The translations under genes were made by a program, and so were the position numbers. The notes below the pieces were generated by a model. It did no database searches and had not been told where the DNA came from. It was given only the letters and a program-made list of their open reading frames with translations. From contig JAFQRL010000011.1 of NCBI GenBank assembly GCA_017410065.1, positions 1 through 64,000 on the forward strand: DNA of 64,000 bases. The letters are read 5' to 3'. Below are positions 18,884 through 26,616 of this stretch, piece after piece. Numbering within the stretch: the stretch's first letter is position 1; each line of letters opens with the position of its first letter. Source of the DNA: Clostridia bacterium (GTDB taxonomy: Bacteria > Bacillota > Clostridia > Oscillospirales > CAG-272).

Positions 18884-20476
18884 TCAGTATTTGCGTATTA
18901 CCTTGCCGCCGGGGAGCACGACGATGAATTTACAGCTCTCAAGCTTTGTGAGATGCTTCATCACGACTCTCAGTGGCATAGTGTCGCTTATTAGCTCTTC
19001 GATCTCTATTGCCCCGCCTATCGGCACTTTTTTGTAAAGCGCAAGAGTATCGGTGTCAAAATTGTAATTATTGATATCGTCGGTTCCTGCTCTGCCGTTT
19101 TCAAAATGAGCGGGAACTCCCGAATCTGATATTACCGTTTTCTTATATCCCGGAAGACTGTCAAAATCAAAGTTCAAGCCCATCTCGCGGACCTTTGCTT
19201 CCCTTGCCTGACGCGCCTCTTCCCTCTTTTTCGCAAGGGCATCCGCCTCTGCGTCTATCTTCGCAAAATATCTGGCGGAAAATTCATCAAGAACCTTTTC
19301 ACCGTAGCTCTTTTCCGCATTTATAACGCAAGAATTTCTCTTTGGCTTCGGTCTTCCGTTTTTATCAAGAGGAACGTTTGCGGCTACCTTAAGTCTTCCG
19401 TCGAAGGTGACGTTGCAGTCCTTATCGTCATCGTCCTCTTCAACAGTCTTCACAGGTACGTATTTTCTGTTTCGCTTAACTATCCAAGGCTGATTGTAGA
19501 TATCGTCCGAGGAACAGTTGGCAACTACCTCAAGCATTCTGAGAACGTACATCATATCAACGGGACGTCGGTCGTTAAGCATAAAGAAATTTATACTTTC
19601 GGGATATTTATCCTGATATGCAGTAAGGATATCCTCTGCCGACGTTGCGGTCTTCGCGCCGTTCTTCAAAAGAAGATTTGTGGCTTCGCTTTGTTCTGCG
19701 CCAACGTTGCCGGGAAGGGCGAATATATCGCGGCCCTGATCCTTTGCATATCTTGCGGTGATAAGTGCTCCGCTTCGTTCATTGCCTTCGATGACAAGCG
19801 TTACGGGGCAAAGACCGCTTATTATTCTGTTTCTTTTTGGGAAACTGTATTTTGAAGGTCTGGCTCCGGGAGGATATTCGGTCATAATACAGCCGCTTCT
19901 GACTATCTCGCGCGCCAGGGTGAGGTGCTCGGGCGGATAGCAAACGTCAATTCCGCTTCCAAGGACCGCCACGGTTGAATGACCCGAGGCTATTGCTCCC
20001 GCTGTCGCAACTCCGTCTATTCCTTTAGCCATACCGGAAACGATCGTTGCACCCGCAGTTGCAAGATCGTATCCAAAATTGAAGGCGTTTCTTCTGCCGT
20101 ACTCGGAAAGATCTCTTGTTCCCACAACCGCGACGTAAAGTCCCGAATTAAAATCGGGAAGCCGCCCTCTGTAATACAGGAGGACGGGAGGCGTTGATAT
20201 CGTTTTTAATAATTTCGGATATCTTTCATCGGAATATGCGAGGGTACCGACGTCGTATTTTTTACAGAAATCAAGTATCTCTGCGGCCTTTGTGAGATCC
20301 TTGTCTACAAGTCTTTTTCTATCGGAAAGCTTTGGACCGATCGCAGAGATTATTTCGTGGTCGGGCGCATCGTATACAGCTTTTGCGCTATCAAATTTTG
20401 ACATAAGCTTCATAAAGGTTCCTGTATCAACTGTGCAGGAAAGCGAAAGCCATATCCAATAGATCAATTCGTCCAA
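18884..20476 (-). CDS. dprA: DNA-processing protein DprA, long form
   Basis: 530 aa; starts with TTG at 20476 preceded by GGAG. DprA loads RecA on incoming single-stranded DNA in natural transformation. The Rossmann core is clear: AVVGTRDLSEYG near 115, VSGMAKGIDGVA, VLGSGIDVCYPPEH, FPKRNRIISG and ALPGN. A winged-helix domain ends the protein (MPLRVVMKHLTKLE...). Between them, from about 300 to 460, lies an unusual charged, partly low-complexity linker (stretches rich in D, K, E and A), making the protein about 150 residues longer than usual DprA. Sits between topA and an rRNA/tRNA methylase gene. Confidence 0.93.
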   Translation of the reverse strand: MDELIYWIWLSLSCTVDTGTFMKLMSKFDSAKAVYDAPDHEIISAIGPKLSDRKRLVDKDLTKAAEILDFCKKYDVGTLAYSDERYPKLLKTISTPPVLLYYRGRLPDFNSGLYVAVVGTRDLSEYGRRNAFNFGYDLATAGATIVSGMAKGIDGVATAGAIASGHSTVAVLGSGIDVCYPPEHLTLAREIVRSGCIMTEYPPGARPSKYSFPKRNRIISGLCPVTLVIEGNERSGALITARYAKDQGRDIFALPGNVGAEQSEATNLLLKNGAKTATSAEDILTAYQDKYPESINFFMLNDRRPVDMMYVLRMLEVVANCSSDDIYNQPWIVKRNRKYVPVKTVEEDDDDKDCNVTFDGRLKVAANVPLDKNGRPKPKRNSCVINAEKSYGEKVLDEFSARYFAKIDAEADALAKKREEARQAREAKVREMGLNFDFDSLPGYKKTVISDSGVPAHFENGRAGTDDINNYNFDTDTLALYKKVPIGGAIEIEELISDTMPLRVVMKHLTKLESCKFIVVLPGGKVIRKY

Positions 20477-20504
20477 GGTTTTCTCCGTTCCGACCGTAGG
20501 TCAA

Positions 20505-21338
20505 TTATAATTTACTCTGCTCCCACATAAATACTGCGGCAGCCACCGCCGCGTTGAGAGATTCGGTTTTCTTTGAAATGGGGATATATACGCTCGCGGT
20601 GCAGGCCGAAGATATTTCCTCGGGGATGCCGTGCCCTTCATTTCCAATGATAAAGATATCATCGGCGGCAAGCTCAAGCTCGGAGAGCGATTTTGCATTC
20701 TCTGTGAGCTCGGCGGCATATATTCTTCTGCCCGCGGCTCTTGCCGCTTTTATGAATTCTCCAAGGCTGCTAACCGACGTTATCCTCGTTCTGAAAAGAC
20801 TGCCCATAGCCGACCTGACGGTTTTGGGGTTATATACCTCGGCACAGTCGGAGGAAAGTATCAGATGATCGACTCCGAATGCTGTTGCCGAGCGAATAAC
20901 CGCGCCGAGATTGCCGGGATCGCGCACAGAGCATAAAACGAGAGCTCTTTCGGCACCCTTCAAGAAAAACTCTTCCTTATATATTATATCAGCATTATTG
21001 AAAAAGTCAAGACATTTTATTACGCTAATTACCCCTTCAGGCGATTTTTCGGTGGAAATTTTCTCAAAAACACTCTCTGAAACAGGGATAACTTCGGTTT
21101 GTGCGTATTTTTCTGACTTGGTATATTTTTCAATTCTTGAAAGCCAGCCTGAAAGCTTATCCTCGGCAACGAAAATGACAGACACCGAAAGCTCTGCATC
21201 AAGAGCCTCCAGGGAGAGCTTTTCTCCCTCCGCGATAAACGAGCGCGCCTCGGCTCTGCCCTTCTTCGAAAGGAGAGATGACGCCCATTTTATTCTTGGA
21301 TTATTTCGGCTTGTGATAGTCTCGCTAAATATTTTCAT
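20505..21338 (-). CDS. TrmH/SpoU family RNA methyltransferase
   Basis: 277 aa. The N-terminal ~95 residues form a substrate-binding domain (NNPRIKWASSLLSKKGRAEARSFIAEGEKL). The C-terminal SPOUT knot has SVRDPGNLGAVIRSA near residues 146-160, the IIGNEGHGIP loop near 230, and the final VPISKKTESLNAAVAA. The combination is typical of 2'-O-ribose methylases acting on 23S rRNA (RlmB/YsgA-like). It is often seen near rplT in Firmicutes. The exact target nucleotide cannot be told from sequence. Confidence 0.92.
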   Translation of the reverse strand: MKIFSETITSRNNPRIKWASSLLSKKGRAEARSFIAEGEKLSLEALDAELSVSVIFVAEDKLSGWLSRIEKYTKSEKYAQTEVIPVSESVFEKISTEKSPEGVISVIKCLDFFNNADIIYKEEFFLKGAERALVLCSVRDPGNLGAVIRSATAFGVDHLILSSDCAEVYNPKTVRSAMGSLFRTRITSVSSLGEFIKAARAAGRRIYAAELTENAKSLSELELAADDIFIIGNEGHGIPEEISSACTASVYIPISKKTESLNAAVAAAVFMWEQSKL

Positions 21339-21382
21339 ATCTATCTCCCACAGCTTTTAACATTTTAAGATTATGTTATCTT

Positions 21383-21419
21383 GAAAAAATAGCCCCGGTT
21401 CACCGTGCGGAAAACCGGG
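21383..21419 (-). terminator. Terminator of infC-rpmI-rplT operon
   Basis: On the minus strand CCCGGTT (21419-21413) pairs with AACCGGG (21400-21394) and is followed by GCTATTTTTTC. It lies 10 bases after the rplT stop, so the downstream methylase-dprA-... block needs read-through or its own start. Confidence 0.8.
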
Positions 21420-21428
21420 ACAGTTTTA

Positions 21429-21782
21429 TTAAAGTGCAGCCTTAGCCTTCTCGCAGATAGCAGCGAATGCAGCCTTATCGGAAACTGCAAGCTCAGCGAG
21501 CATCTTGCGGTTGAGGTCGATGCCGGCAACCTTAAGACCGTGCATAAGGGTGGAGTAGTTCATACCGCAAACCTTAGCCTGAGCGGAGATTCTGGTGATC
21601 CAGAGAGCACGGAAGTCTCTCTTCTTCTGCTTACGGCCAACGTATGCATAGTTACCGCTCTTAAGAACGGCCTGCTTAGCCATCTTGAAATGCTTGGACT
21701 TAGCACCCCAGTAACCCTTAGCGGCCTTGAGGATGCTGTTTCTTCTCTTGCGCGTCATCATAGCGCCCTTAACTCTTGCCAT
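21429..21782 (-). CDS. rplT: 50S ribosomal protein L20
   Basis: 117 aa, normal length. Strongly basic N-terminal helix ([21 protein letters not shown]) followed by the conserved [26 protein letters not shown] and LAELAVSD segments. L20 is needed early in 50S assembly, binds 23S rRNA, and represses its own operon through the leader in many Firmicutes; a candidate leader lies upstream of infC. Last gene of the operon. Confidence 0.98.
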   Translation of the reverse strand: MARVKGAMMTRKRRNSILKAAKGYWGAKSKHFKMAKQAVLKSGNYAYVGRKQKKRDFRALWITRISAQAKVCGMNYSTLMHGLKVAGIDLNRKMLAELAVSDKAAFAAICEKAKAAL

Positions 21783-21818
21783 TTTATATTATCCTCCAAT
21801 AAATTCTTTTTTGCCCTA

Positions 21819-22013
21819 TTACTTCTGAATAAGGGATCTGTAGGTGGGTGCGAAGCACTCGCTGAGAATTGCGCCCTTGCGGAGGCTTCTCTTGCGCTTT
21901 GCGGTCTTGAGACCGAGCTTGTGACGATGATTGTTGTGAGACATTTTTACTTTTCCGCCGCCTGTAAGAGAGAATCTCTTAGCGGAAGCCTTATGTGTCT
22001 TGATCTTTCCCAT
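21819..22013 (-). CDS. rpmI: 50S ribosomal protein L35
   Basis: 64 aa. MGKIKTHKASAKRFSLTG start and basic HRHKLGLKTAKRKRSLRKG centre are diagnostic. It lies 36 bases upstream of rplT and 44 bases downstream of infC, the invariant infC-rpmI-rplT order. The leader of the next gene contains no obvious promoter, so all three are cotranscribed from the promoter at 22742-22770. Confidence 0.98.
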   Translation of the reverse strand: MGKIKTHKASAKRFSLTGGGKVKMSHNNHRHKLGLKTAKRKRSLRKGAILSECFAPTYRSLIQK

Positions 22014-22057
22014 GATTATACTCCTTTTCTGTGGGGATTACCCAATTATTAACTTAA

Positions 22058-22591
22058 TTATTTTTTGTCCTGCTTGGCAGGGCTGAGAATTATGGACATA
22101 AACCTACCCTCGAGCACGGGCTTCTTTTCGGCAACACCCGCATCACGGCAAGCCTCCTCAAATTTTGCAATGACCTCGCGGCCAAGCTCCATATGAGACA
22201 TCTCTCTTCCCTTGAAGCGAACCACAGCCTTAACCTTATTGCCCTCTGCGAGGAACTTCTTTGCGTGGTTGACTCTTGTGTCGAAATCGTGCTGCTCGAT
22301 TCGGCAAGAAAGCTGAACCTCCTTGACCTTCACGATAACCTGCTTTTTCTTTGCTTCCTTTTCTCTCTTATCGCGCTCGAAGCAGAACTTGCCGTAGTCG
22401 ATAGCGCGACATACGGGAGGCTGTGCGTTAGGAACGATAAAAACGAGATCAACGTTGTTGTTGTAGGCATAGGTGCGCGCATCGTCGATCTTCATAATGC
22501 CGACCTGCTCGTTGTTTGGACCGATCACTCTGACCTCAGCGGCCTTGATCTCCTCGTTGATCAGAAGGTCCTTGGAATTGTTGGGTTTTAT
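22058..22591 (-). CDS. infC: Translation initiation factor IF-3 (likely ATA start)
   Basis: 177 aa from an ATA codon at 22591. Evidence for this start: a TTGGAGG site at 22607-22601 ends 9 bases before it, and the following LINEEIKAAEVRVIG is the usual IF-3 N-terminus. The longer ATG-start frame would place the attenuator hairpin and the SD inside the coding region, which is not credible. IF-3 keeps 30S and 50S apart and checks the start codon; infC genes are known to start with AUU-like codons as self-regulation. The linker and C-domain (REMSHMELGREV) are normal. Confidence 0.93.
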   Translation of the reverse strand: MKPNNSKDLLINEEIKAAEVRVIGPNNEQVGIMKIDDARTYAYNNNVDLVFIVPNAQPPVCRAIDYGKFCFERDKREKEAKKKQVIVKVKEVQLSCRIEQHDFDTRVNHAKKFLAEGNKVKAVVRFKGREMSHMELGREVIAKFEEACRDAGVAEKKPVLEGRFMSIILSPAKQDKK

Positions 22592-22736
22592 GGGTTTGTA
22601 CCTCCAAGTAAATAAAAAATGCATACAGAGAATCTCCGTACGCATACACATCCACCTCTGACAGAAGTGGAGATATATTAACCTTACGCACCCTTGTGGT
22701 AAGGTGAGAACGGAAATTCTGCTTCGCTAACTTACT
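22592..22736 (-). ncRNA. infC operon leader (probable L20 leader)
   Basis: About 145 nt between the predicted start of transcription near 22736 and the infC start. It holds several stems, including CACCTTACC facing GGGTGCGTAAGG and a CTCCAC/GTGGA pair, then the attenuator at 22613-22645. The sequence order and gene context match the Firmicutes L20 leader, in which L20 binding causes early termination. I recognise it by pattern and position only. Confidence 0.65.
22613..22645 (-). terminator. Attenuator hairpin before infC
   Basis: On the minus strand a 12-bp fully paired stem (22645-22634 with 22630-22619, a few G-T pairs, ATT loop) runs into TTTTTT-ATTT just before the infC Shine-Dalgarno. 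This is the terminator arm expected of an L20/IF-3 type regulated leader. Confidence 0.75.
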
Positions 22737-22741
22737 TTGGT

Positions 22742-22770
22742 AGTATACCATATTATTCGTTGATTGTCAA
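22742..22770 (-). promoter_or_regulatory. Promoter of infC-rpmI-rplT
   Basis: On the minus strand TTGACA (22770-22765), 17-bp spacer, TATACT (22747-22742). A near-consensus strong promoter as expected for ribosomal genes. Confidence 0.85.
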
Positions 22771-22827
22771 TAGGTTTTACAGAAAAAAATACAAAATTTT
22801 GCAAAAATTGTAGAATAATCGAAAAAA

Positions 22828-24021
22828 TCATCTCATCTCATCGAAATATCTTAGGGCAGAAAACGCGAGATATGCCGCACCGTGACGAATAGAGTCGTCA
22901 GAAAGGATCGTCTCTGGATTATGAAGCGGCGCGCTGTGCCCCTCTGCTATGCTACCGGCCGAAATTGCAACCGCACAGGACGGTACCCGTTCGGCAATAA
23001 AAGCAAAATCCTCTGAGCCTCCCGAAGCACCTCTTGCCGCCGCTGATGATAATACCCTGTCGTTTCCAAAAAGCTCTCTTGCATATTTCGCGATCCTTTC
23101 GGAGCAGGTCCCATCGTTTACAAGGGGCGGACAAAAAGAGAGGATCTCTGCCTTCGCCCGACATCCGTAAAGCCTTGCTATCCCCGAGGAAAGCTCGGTG
23201 ATCCTCAAAAAAAGCCTTTTCCCCGTCTCCCTGCTTGTTGCCCTTGCCGTTCCGCAAAGCTCGCAGAGATCCGCGATAACGTTAGGGGCGTTACCTCCAT
23301 TAAACGTTCCAACGGTAACTGAAACGGGATCCTTTTGATTAAATTCTCTGCACGGCAACTCTTCAATAGATTGTAATATGCGTGCGGCGCAGGCGAGCGC
23401 GTCGCGCCCATCCGTGTGCATACCGCCGTGCGCCGATGTGCCTCTGACAGTTATTTTAAAGAAAGTAGAGGAGGGTGCGGATACACCTCCTTCGGGAACT
23501 ATAAACGTTCCGCAGGGGAGCTCGGTTCCCGATAAAACGTGGACAGCCAATGCCATATCTATCTTTTCATCCAGCAGACCGCCCTCGATCATATCGACAC
23601 AGCCCTCCAATGTTTCCTCGGCCGGCTGAAAGACAAACTTAATTCTGCCGCGAATTTTATCCTGTAATTTCGATAAAATATAAAATGCACCAAGCAACAT
23701 AGAGGTGTGAATGTCGTGACCGCAGGCGTGCATATTTCCGTTTTTTGCGGCAAAAGGAAGTCCTGTTCTCTCGCGTATTTTCAAAGCGTCCATATCAGCT
23801 CTCAGCAGCACGGTAGGGCATTTTCCCTGCCCCAGCTCGGCTATTACACCGCACCGTCCCAAGCGCTTGGTGCTTCCGTCCATAGCGGATATCGCTTCGC
23901 TGACAAGCTTTGTCGTTTTTGGAAGATCGAAGCCGACCTCGGCAAACGAATGTATTTTATGCCGAAACCCGATCAGCTCTGCCTCGATCTCTTTTGCATA
24001 TTTTATCACTTCGTTTTTCAT
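22828..24021 (-). CDS. M20 family amidohydrolase / peptidase
   Basis: 397 aa. The metal-binding segments of M20D enzymes are present: RADMDALKIRE near residue 75, MHACGHDIHTSML near 97-109, QPAEETLEGC near 132, and the late SGGSEDFAFIAE. The small dimerisation domain lies in the middle (about 180-290). Such enzymes remove acyl groups from amino acids or cleave small peptides (hippuricase, N-acetyl-diaminopimelate deacetylase, IAA-amino acid hydrolase types). The exact substrate cannot be told. Strong SD AAAGGAGG; single gene, divergent from the 5'-nucleotidase gene. Confidence 0.9.
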   Translation of the reverse strand: MKNEVIKYAKEIEAELIGFRHKIHSFAEVGFDLPKTTKLVSEAISAMDGSTKRLGRCGVIAELGQGKCPTVLLRADMDALKIRERTGLPFAAKNGNMHACGHDIHTSMLLGAFYILSKLQDKIRGRIKFVFQPAEETLEGCVDMIEGGLLDEKIDMALAVHVLSGTELPCGTFIVPEGGVSAPSSTFFKITVRGTSAHGGMHTDGRDALACAARILQSIEELPCREFNQKDPVSVTVGTFNGGNAPNVIADLCELCGTARATSRETGKRLFLRITELSSGIARLYGCRAKAEILSFCPPLVNDGTCSERIAKYARELFGNDRVLSSAAARGASGGSEDFAFIAERVPSCAVAISAGSIAEGHSAPLHNPETILSDDSIRHGAAYLAFSALRYFDEMR

Positions 24022-24078
24022 TGTTTTATCCTCCTTTCTGTTATTTTGCCCAAGTCAACTTATAATATGATTTTAATA

Positions 24079-24107
24079 TTGAAAAGCTTGATGTTATATG
24101 ATATAAT
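24079..24107 (+). promoter_or_regulatory. Promoter of 5'-nucleotidase-like gene
   Basis: TTGAAA (24079-24084), 17 bp, TATAAT (24102-24107). It is about 60 bp upstream of the start codon. Confidence 0.75.
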
Positions 24108-24165
24108 ATCATTGTCCTGTTTAATTTGACTTTAGAGTATTTCCGAAATCGGAAGGAGAAATTAT

Positions 24166-26070
24166 ATGAAATACGGAATTAGAAGGATTGTTTTGTGCTT
24201 GCTTCTCACACTTGCGTTGATGCTCTCTGCGTGCGTGAGTCCCGATAGTGGCGCGGGCAACGAGGGCGGATCCGATATCGCAGGCGGCGGTGAAGACAAG
24301 GAGTGCGCCGAGCACGTTGATGAAAATGACGACGGCAGCTGTGACGACTGCGGCACAACGCTTATCGTTGTTATAGATTTTTATGCGATAAACGATCTTC
24401 ACGGCAAATTCAGCGATACGGAGGATTTTGTCGGTGTAGACGAGCTGACAACCTACCTTAAAAGCGCATACAAGACCGACGATAACCTTGTGCTTCTCTC
24501 CTCGGGTGATATGTGGCAGGGCTCATCCGAATCGAATCTGACACGCGGTGCGATAATAACCGATTGGATGAACGATCTTGATTTCGCTTCGATGACTCTC
24601 GGCAATCACGAATTCGATTGGGGCGACGAATACATAAAGAACAATGCTGCAATAGCCGAATTTCCGATGCTTGCGATAAATATCTACGATAACGAGACAA
24701 ACACCCGCGCCGACTATGTACAGGCATCGGTGCTGGTTGAGCGGGGGGATGCAAAAATAGGCATTATTGGTGCTATCGGTGACTGCGAATCATCCGTTTC
24801 CTCAAGCTTTGTTGAAGACGTTGATTTTCTGGTTGGCAGAGAGCTGACGATGCTGGTGCGAGCAGAGGCGCAAAGGCTTCGCGAGGCGGGAGCCGATTTT
24901 ATAGTTTACTCGCTTCACGACGGCTACGGCAGATCCTCAAGCTCTGTTCAGCATCCGTCCTCCTCGGCAATGTCTGCATACTACGACACAGTGCTTTCGG
25001 ACGGATACGTTGATCTTGTGTTCGAGGGACACACCCACCAAAGCTATGTGCACGTTGATGCAAAGGGCGTTTATCACCTTCAGAACGGCGGAGACGATAA
25101 CGGTATCTCTCACGTTGAGATATCCCTCAACTACGTTACTGACAGCTTCAACGTAAACAAAGCGGAAATAGTTACGAATCACAATTATTCTCATCTTGAA
25201 GATGACCCGATAGTTGACGATCTTCTCGGGAAATACTCCGAGCAGATAGCGATCGCCGGAAAGGAGCTTGGCTATAATTCAGCTTTCAGAAGCGGAGACG
25301 AGATCCGCCAGAAGGTCGCAGACCTTTATATTGAGGCAGGCCTTAAGATGTGGGCTGATGAATATGATATTGTGCTTGGCGGCGGTTATCTTTCGGTTAG
25401 ATCCCCCTACGACCTTGCTTCGGGTAACGTAAAGTATGGCGACCTTATGAGCCTCCTTCCCTTTGATAACGAGGTTGTTCTCTGCTCTGTCAGCGGATCG
25501 AAACTGCTCAGCCAGTTTATTAATTCCTCGAATTCCAACTACTTTATTTCATACAGTGAATACGGTGATAAGATAAAGAATTCCATAGACCCCTCGGAGA
25601 CCTATTATATCGTAATTGATCGGTATTCCTCCGATTACGCTCCAAACGGCGCGACTGTTGTGGAAAGTCTCGGAGCAAATATCTTTGCCCGCGACCTGCT
25701 TGCCGAATATATCACCGAGGGCGGATGGGGAAATTATTCACTCAGCACTATTCCCGAGGTCAATAAAGTTGCCGAGTCTCTCGGCTTTAACGTTGAGTCC
25801 TCCGAAAAATATTACGTGAAAGGCAGAATTGTTGAGGAGCCTTACGAGACCTACGGAAACACGACTATCGAGGACGAGGACGGCAACAGGCTTTATATCT
25901 ACGGCATACGCTCTCAAAGCGGCGGACTCTATAACACGATCACGAATAAGCCGAAGCTTGGAGACGAGGTGATCCTCGGCGGTAGTGTTGTATATTATAA
26001 AAACGTCTCCACGGGTGAAACTAAAATTGAAATAAAGAACGCGAATATCGTCTCCATTCTTTCGGAGTGA
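24166..26070 (+). CDS. Lipoprotein 5'-nucleotidase / metallophosphatase with OB-like tail
   Basis: 634 aa. The leader ends in the lipobox LSAC (about Cys23), and an acidic Gly-rich spacer and a small Cys cluster (CAEHVDENDDGSCDDCG) follow. The calcineurin-like phosphatase domain (about 70-320) has AINDLHGKF, SGDMWQGSSES, LGNHEFDWG and EGHTHQSYV, covering the metal ligands. A 5'-nucleotidase C-terminal domain spans about 350-535. The last 90 residues (YYVKGRIVEEPY...IEIKNANIVSI) look like the OB-fold found in YhcR-type nucleases or nucleotidases. Expected to act outside the cell in nucleotide salvage. Own promoter; no clear terminator seen after it. Confidence 0.88.
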   Translation: MKYGIRRIVLCLLLTLALMLSACVSPDSGAGNEGGSDIAGGGEDKECAEHVDENDDGSCDDCGTTLIVVIDFYAINDLHGKFSDTEDFVGVDELTTYLKSAYKTDDNLVLLSSGDMWQGSSESNLTRGAIITDWMNDLDFASMTLGNHEFDWGDEYIKNNAAIAEFPMLAINIYDNETNTRADYVQASVLVERGDAKIGIIGAIGDCESSVSSSFVEDVDFLVGRELTMLVRAEAQRLREAGADFIVYSLHDGYGRSSSSVQHPSSSAMSAYYDTVLSDGYVDLVFEGHTHQSYVHVDAKGVYHLQNGGDDNGISHVEISLNYVTDSFNVNKAEIVTNHNYSHLEDDPIVDDLLGKYSEQIAIAGKELGYNSAFRSGDEIRQKVADLYIEAGLKMWADEYDIVLGGGYLSVRSPYDLASGNVKYGDLMSLLPFDNEVVLCSVSGSKLLSQFINSSNSNYFISYSEYGDKIKNSIDPSETYYIVIDRYSSDYAPNGATVVESLGANIFARDLLAEYITEGGWGNYSLSTIPEVNKVAESLGFNVESSEKYYVKGRIVEEPYETYGNTTIEDEDGNRLYIYGIRSQSGGLYNTITNKPKLGDEVILGGSVVYYKNVSTGETKIEIKNANIVSILSE

Positions 26071-26151
26071 GAGCATCGGTGATCGCTTAAACAAGAAACA
26101 TCTGTATCAAAATTTTAAATCTAAATAACCTATTTGCCACCAAATAATAAA

Positions 26152-26179
26152 AAAATGCGAAAAAATGCGTTAAAATGCG
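26152..26179 (+). repeat. Three AAAATGCG repeats at exact 10-bp spacing
   Basis: AAAATGCG occurs at 26152, 26162 and 26172, each 10 bp apart, so all copies face the same side of the helix. They end 20 bp upstream of the ylxM -35 box, which suggests an activator or repressor site. Confidence 0.8.
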
Positions 26180-26198
26180 TTAATTTCGTCTAAACCAC

Positions 26199-26227
26199 TT
26201 GACAAGTAAGAAATAATCTGCTATACT
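26199..26227 (+). promoter_or_regulatory. Promoter of ylxM-ffh-rpsP-khpA
   Basis: TTGACA (26199-26204), 17 bp, TATACT (26222-26227). A 7-bp inverted repeat ACAAGTA/TACTTGT spans the two boxes (26202-26208, 26224-26230), and GTAAAG/CTTTAC (26229-26234/26242-26247) overlaps the expected start of transcription. Confidence 0.85.
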
Positions 26228-26267
26228 TGTAAAGTAATTTGCTTTACACTTAACGGAAGGTGCTCTT

Positions 26268-26615
26268 ATGTTTGCAAAGAATATGAGAATTGCATATTTG
26301 CTTGATTTCTACGGCGATCTGCTCGACGATCACACCGTAAGTGTTATGAAGGCGTATTATAACGACGATCTTTCGCTCTCCGAGGTTGCCTCGGACGTTG
26401 GAATTTCAAGGCAAGGGATCCGCCATCTTGTTAAAAAGGGCGAGGAGCTGCTTGAATTCTACGATTCAAAGCTTGGGCTTGTCGGTCGCTATGAGAGGTT
26501 ATCTCAAGCGGCGGATAGGATCGGCGCGGTGGCTCACGAGCTCTACGGTCGCGGTGAAACTCGCGAGGCGGAGGAGCTTTCCGAGATAGCAGAATTAATA
26601 ACGAAAGGAAGCTGA
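26268..26615 (+). CDS. ylxM: YlxM family SRP-associated HTH protein
   Basis: 115 aa. Matches UPF0122/YlxM: LLDFYGDLLDDHTVSVMKAYY at the start (quoted region near residues 8-28) and a helix-turn-helix LSLSEVASDVGISRQGIRHLV at about 38-58 that resembles sigma region 4. YlxM is encoded next to ffh in Firmicutes and has been shown in streptococci to interact with SRP and modulate its activity. The stop is one base from the ffh start, so translation is coupled. Confidence 0.93.
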   Translation: MFAKNMRIAYLLDFYGDLLDDHTVSVMKAYYNDDLSLSEVASDVGISRQGIRHLVKKGEELLEFYDSKLGLVGRYERLSQAADRIGAVAHELYGRGETREAEELSEIAELITKGS

Positions 26616-26616
26616 T

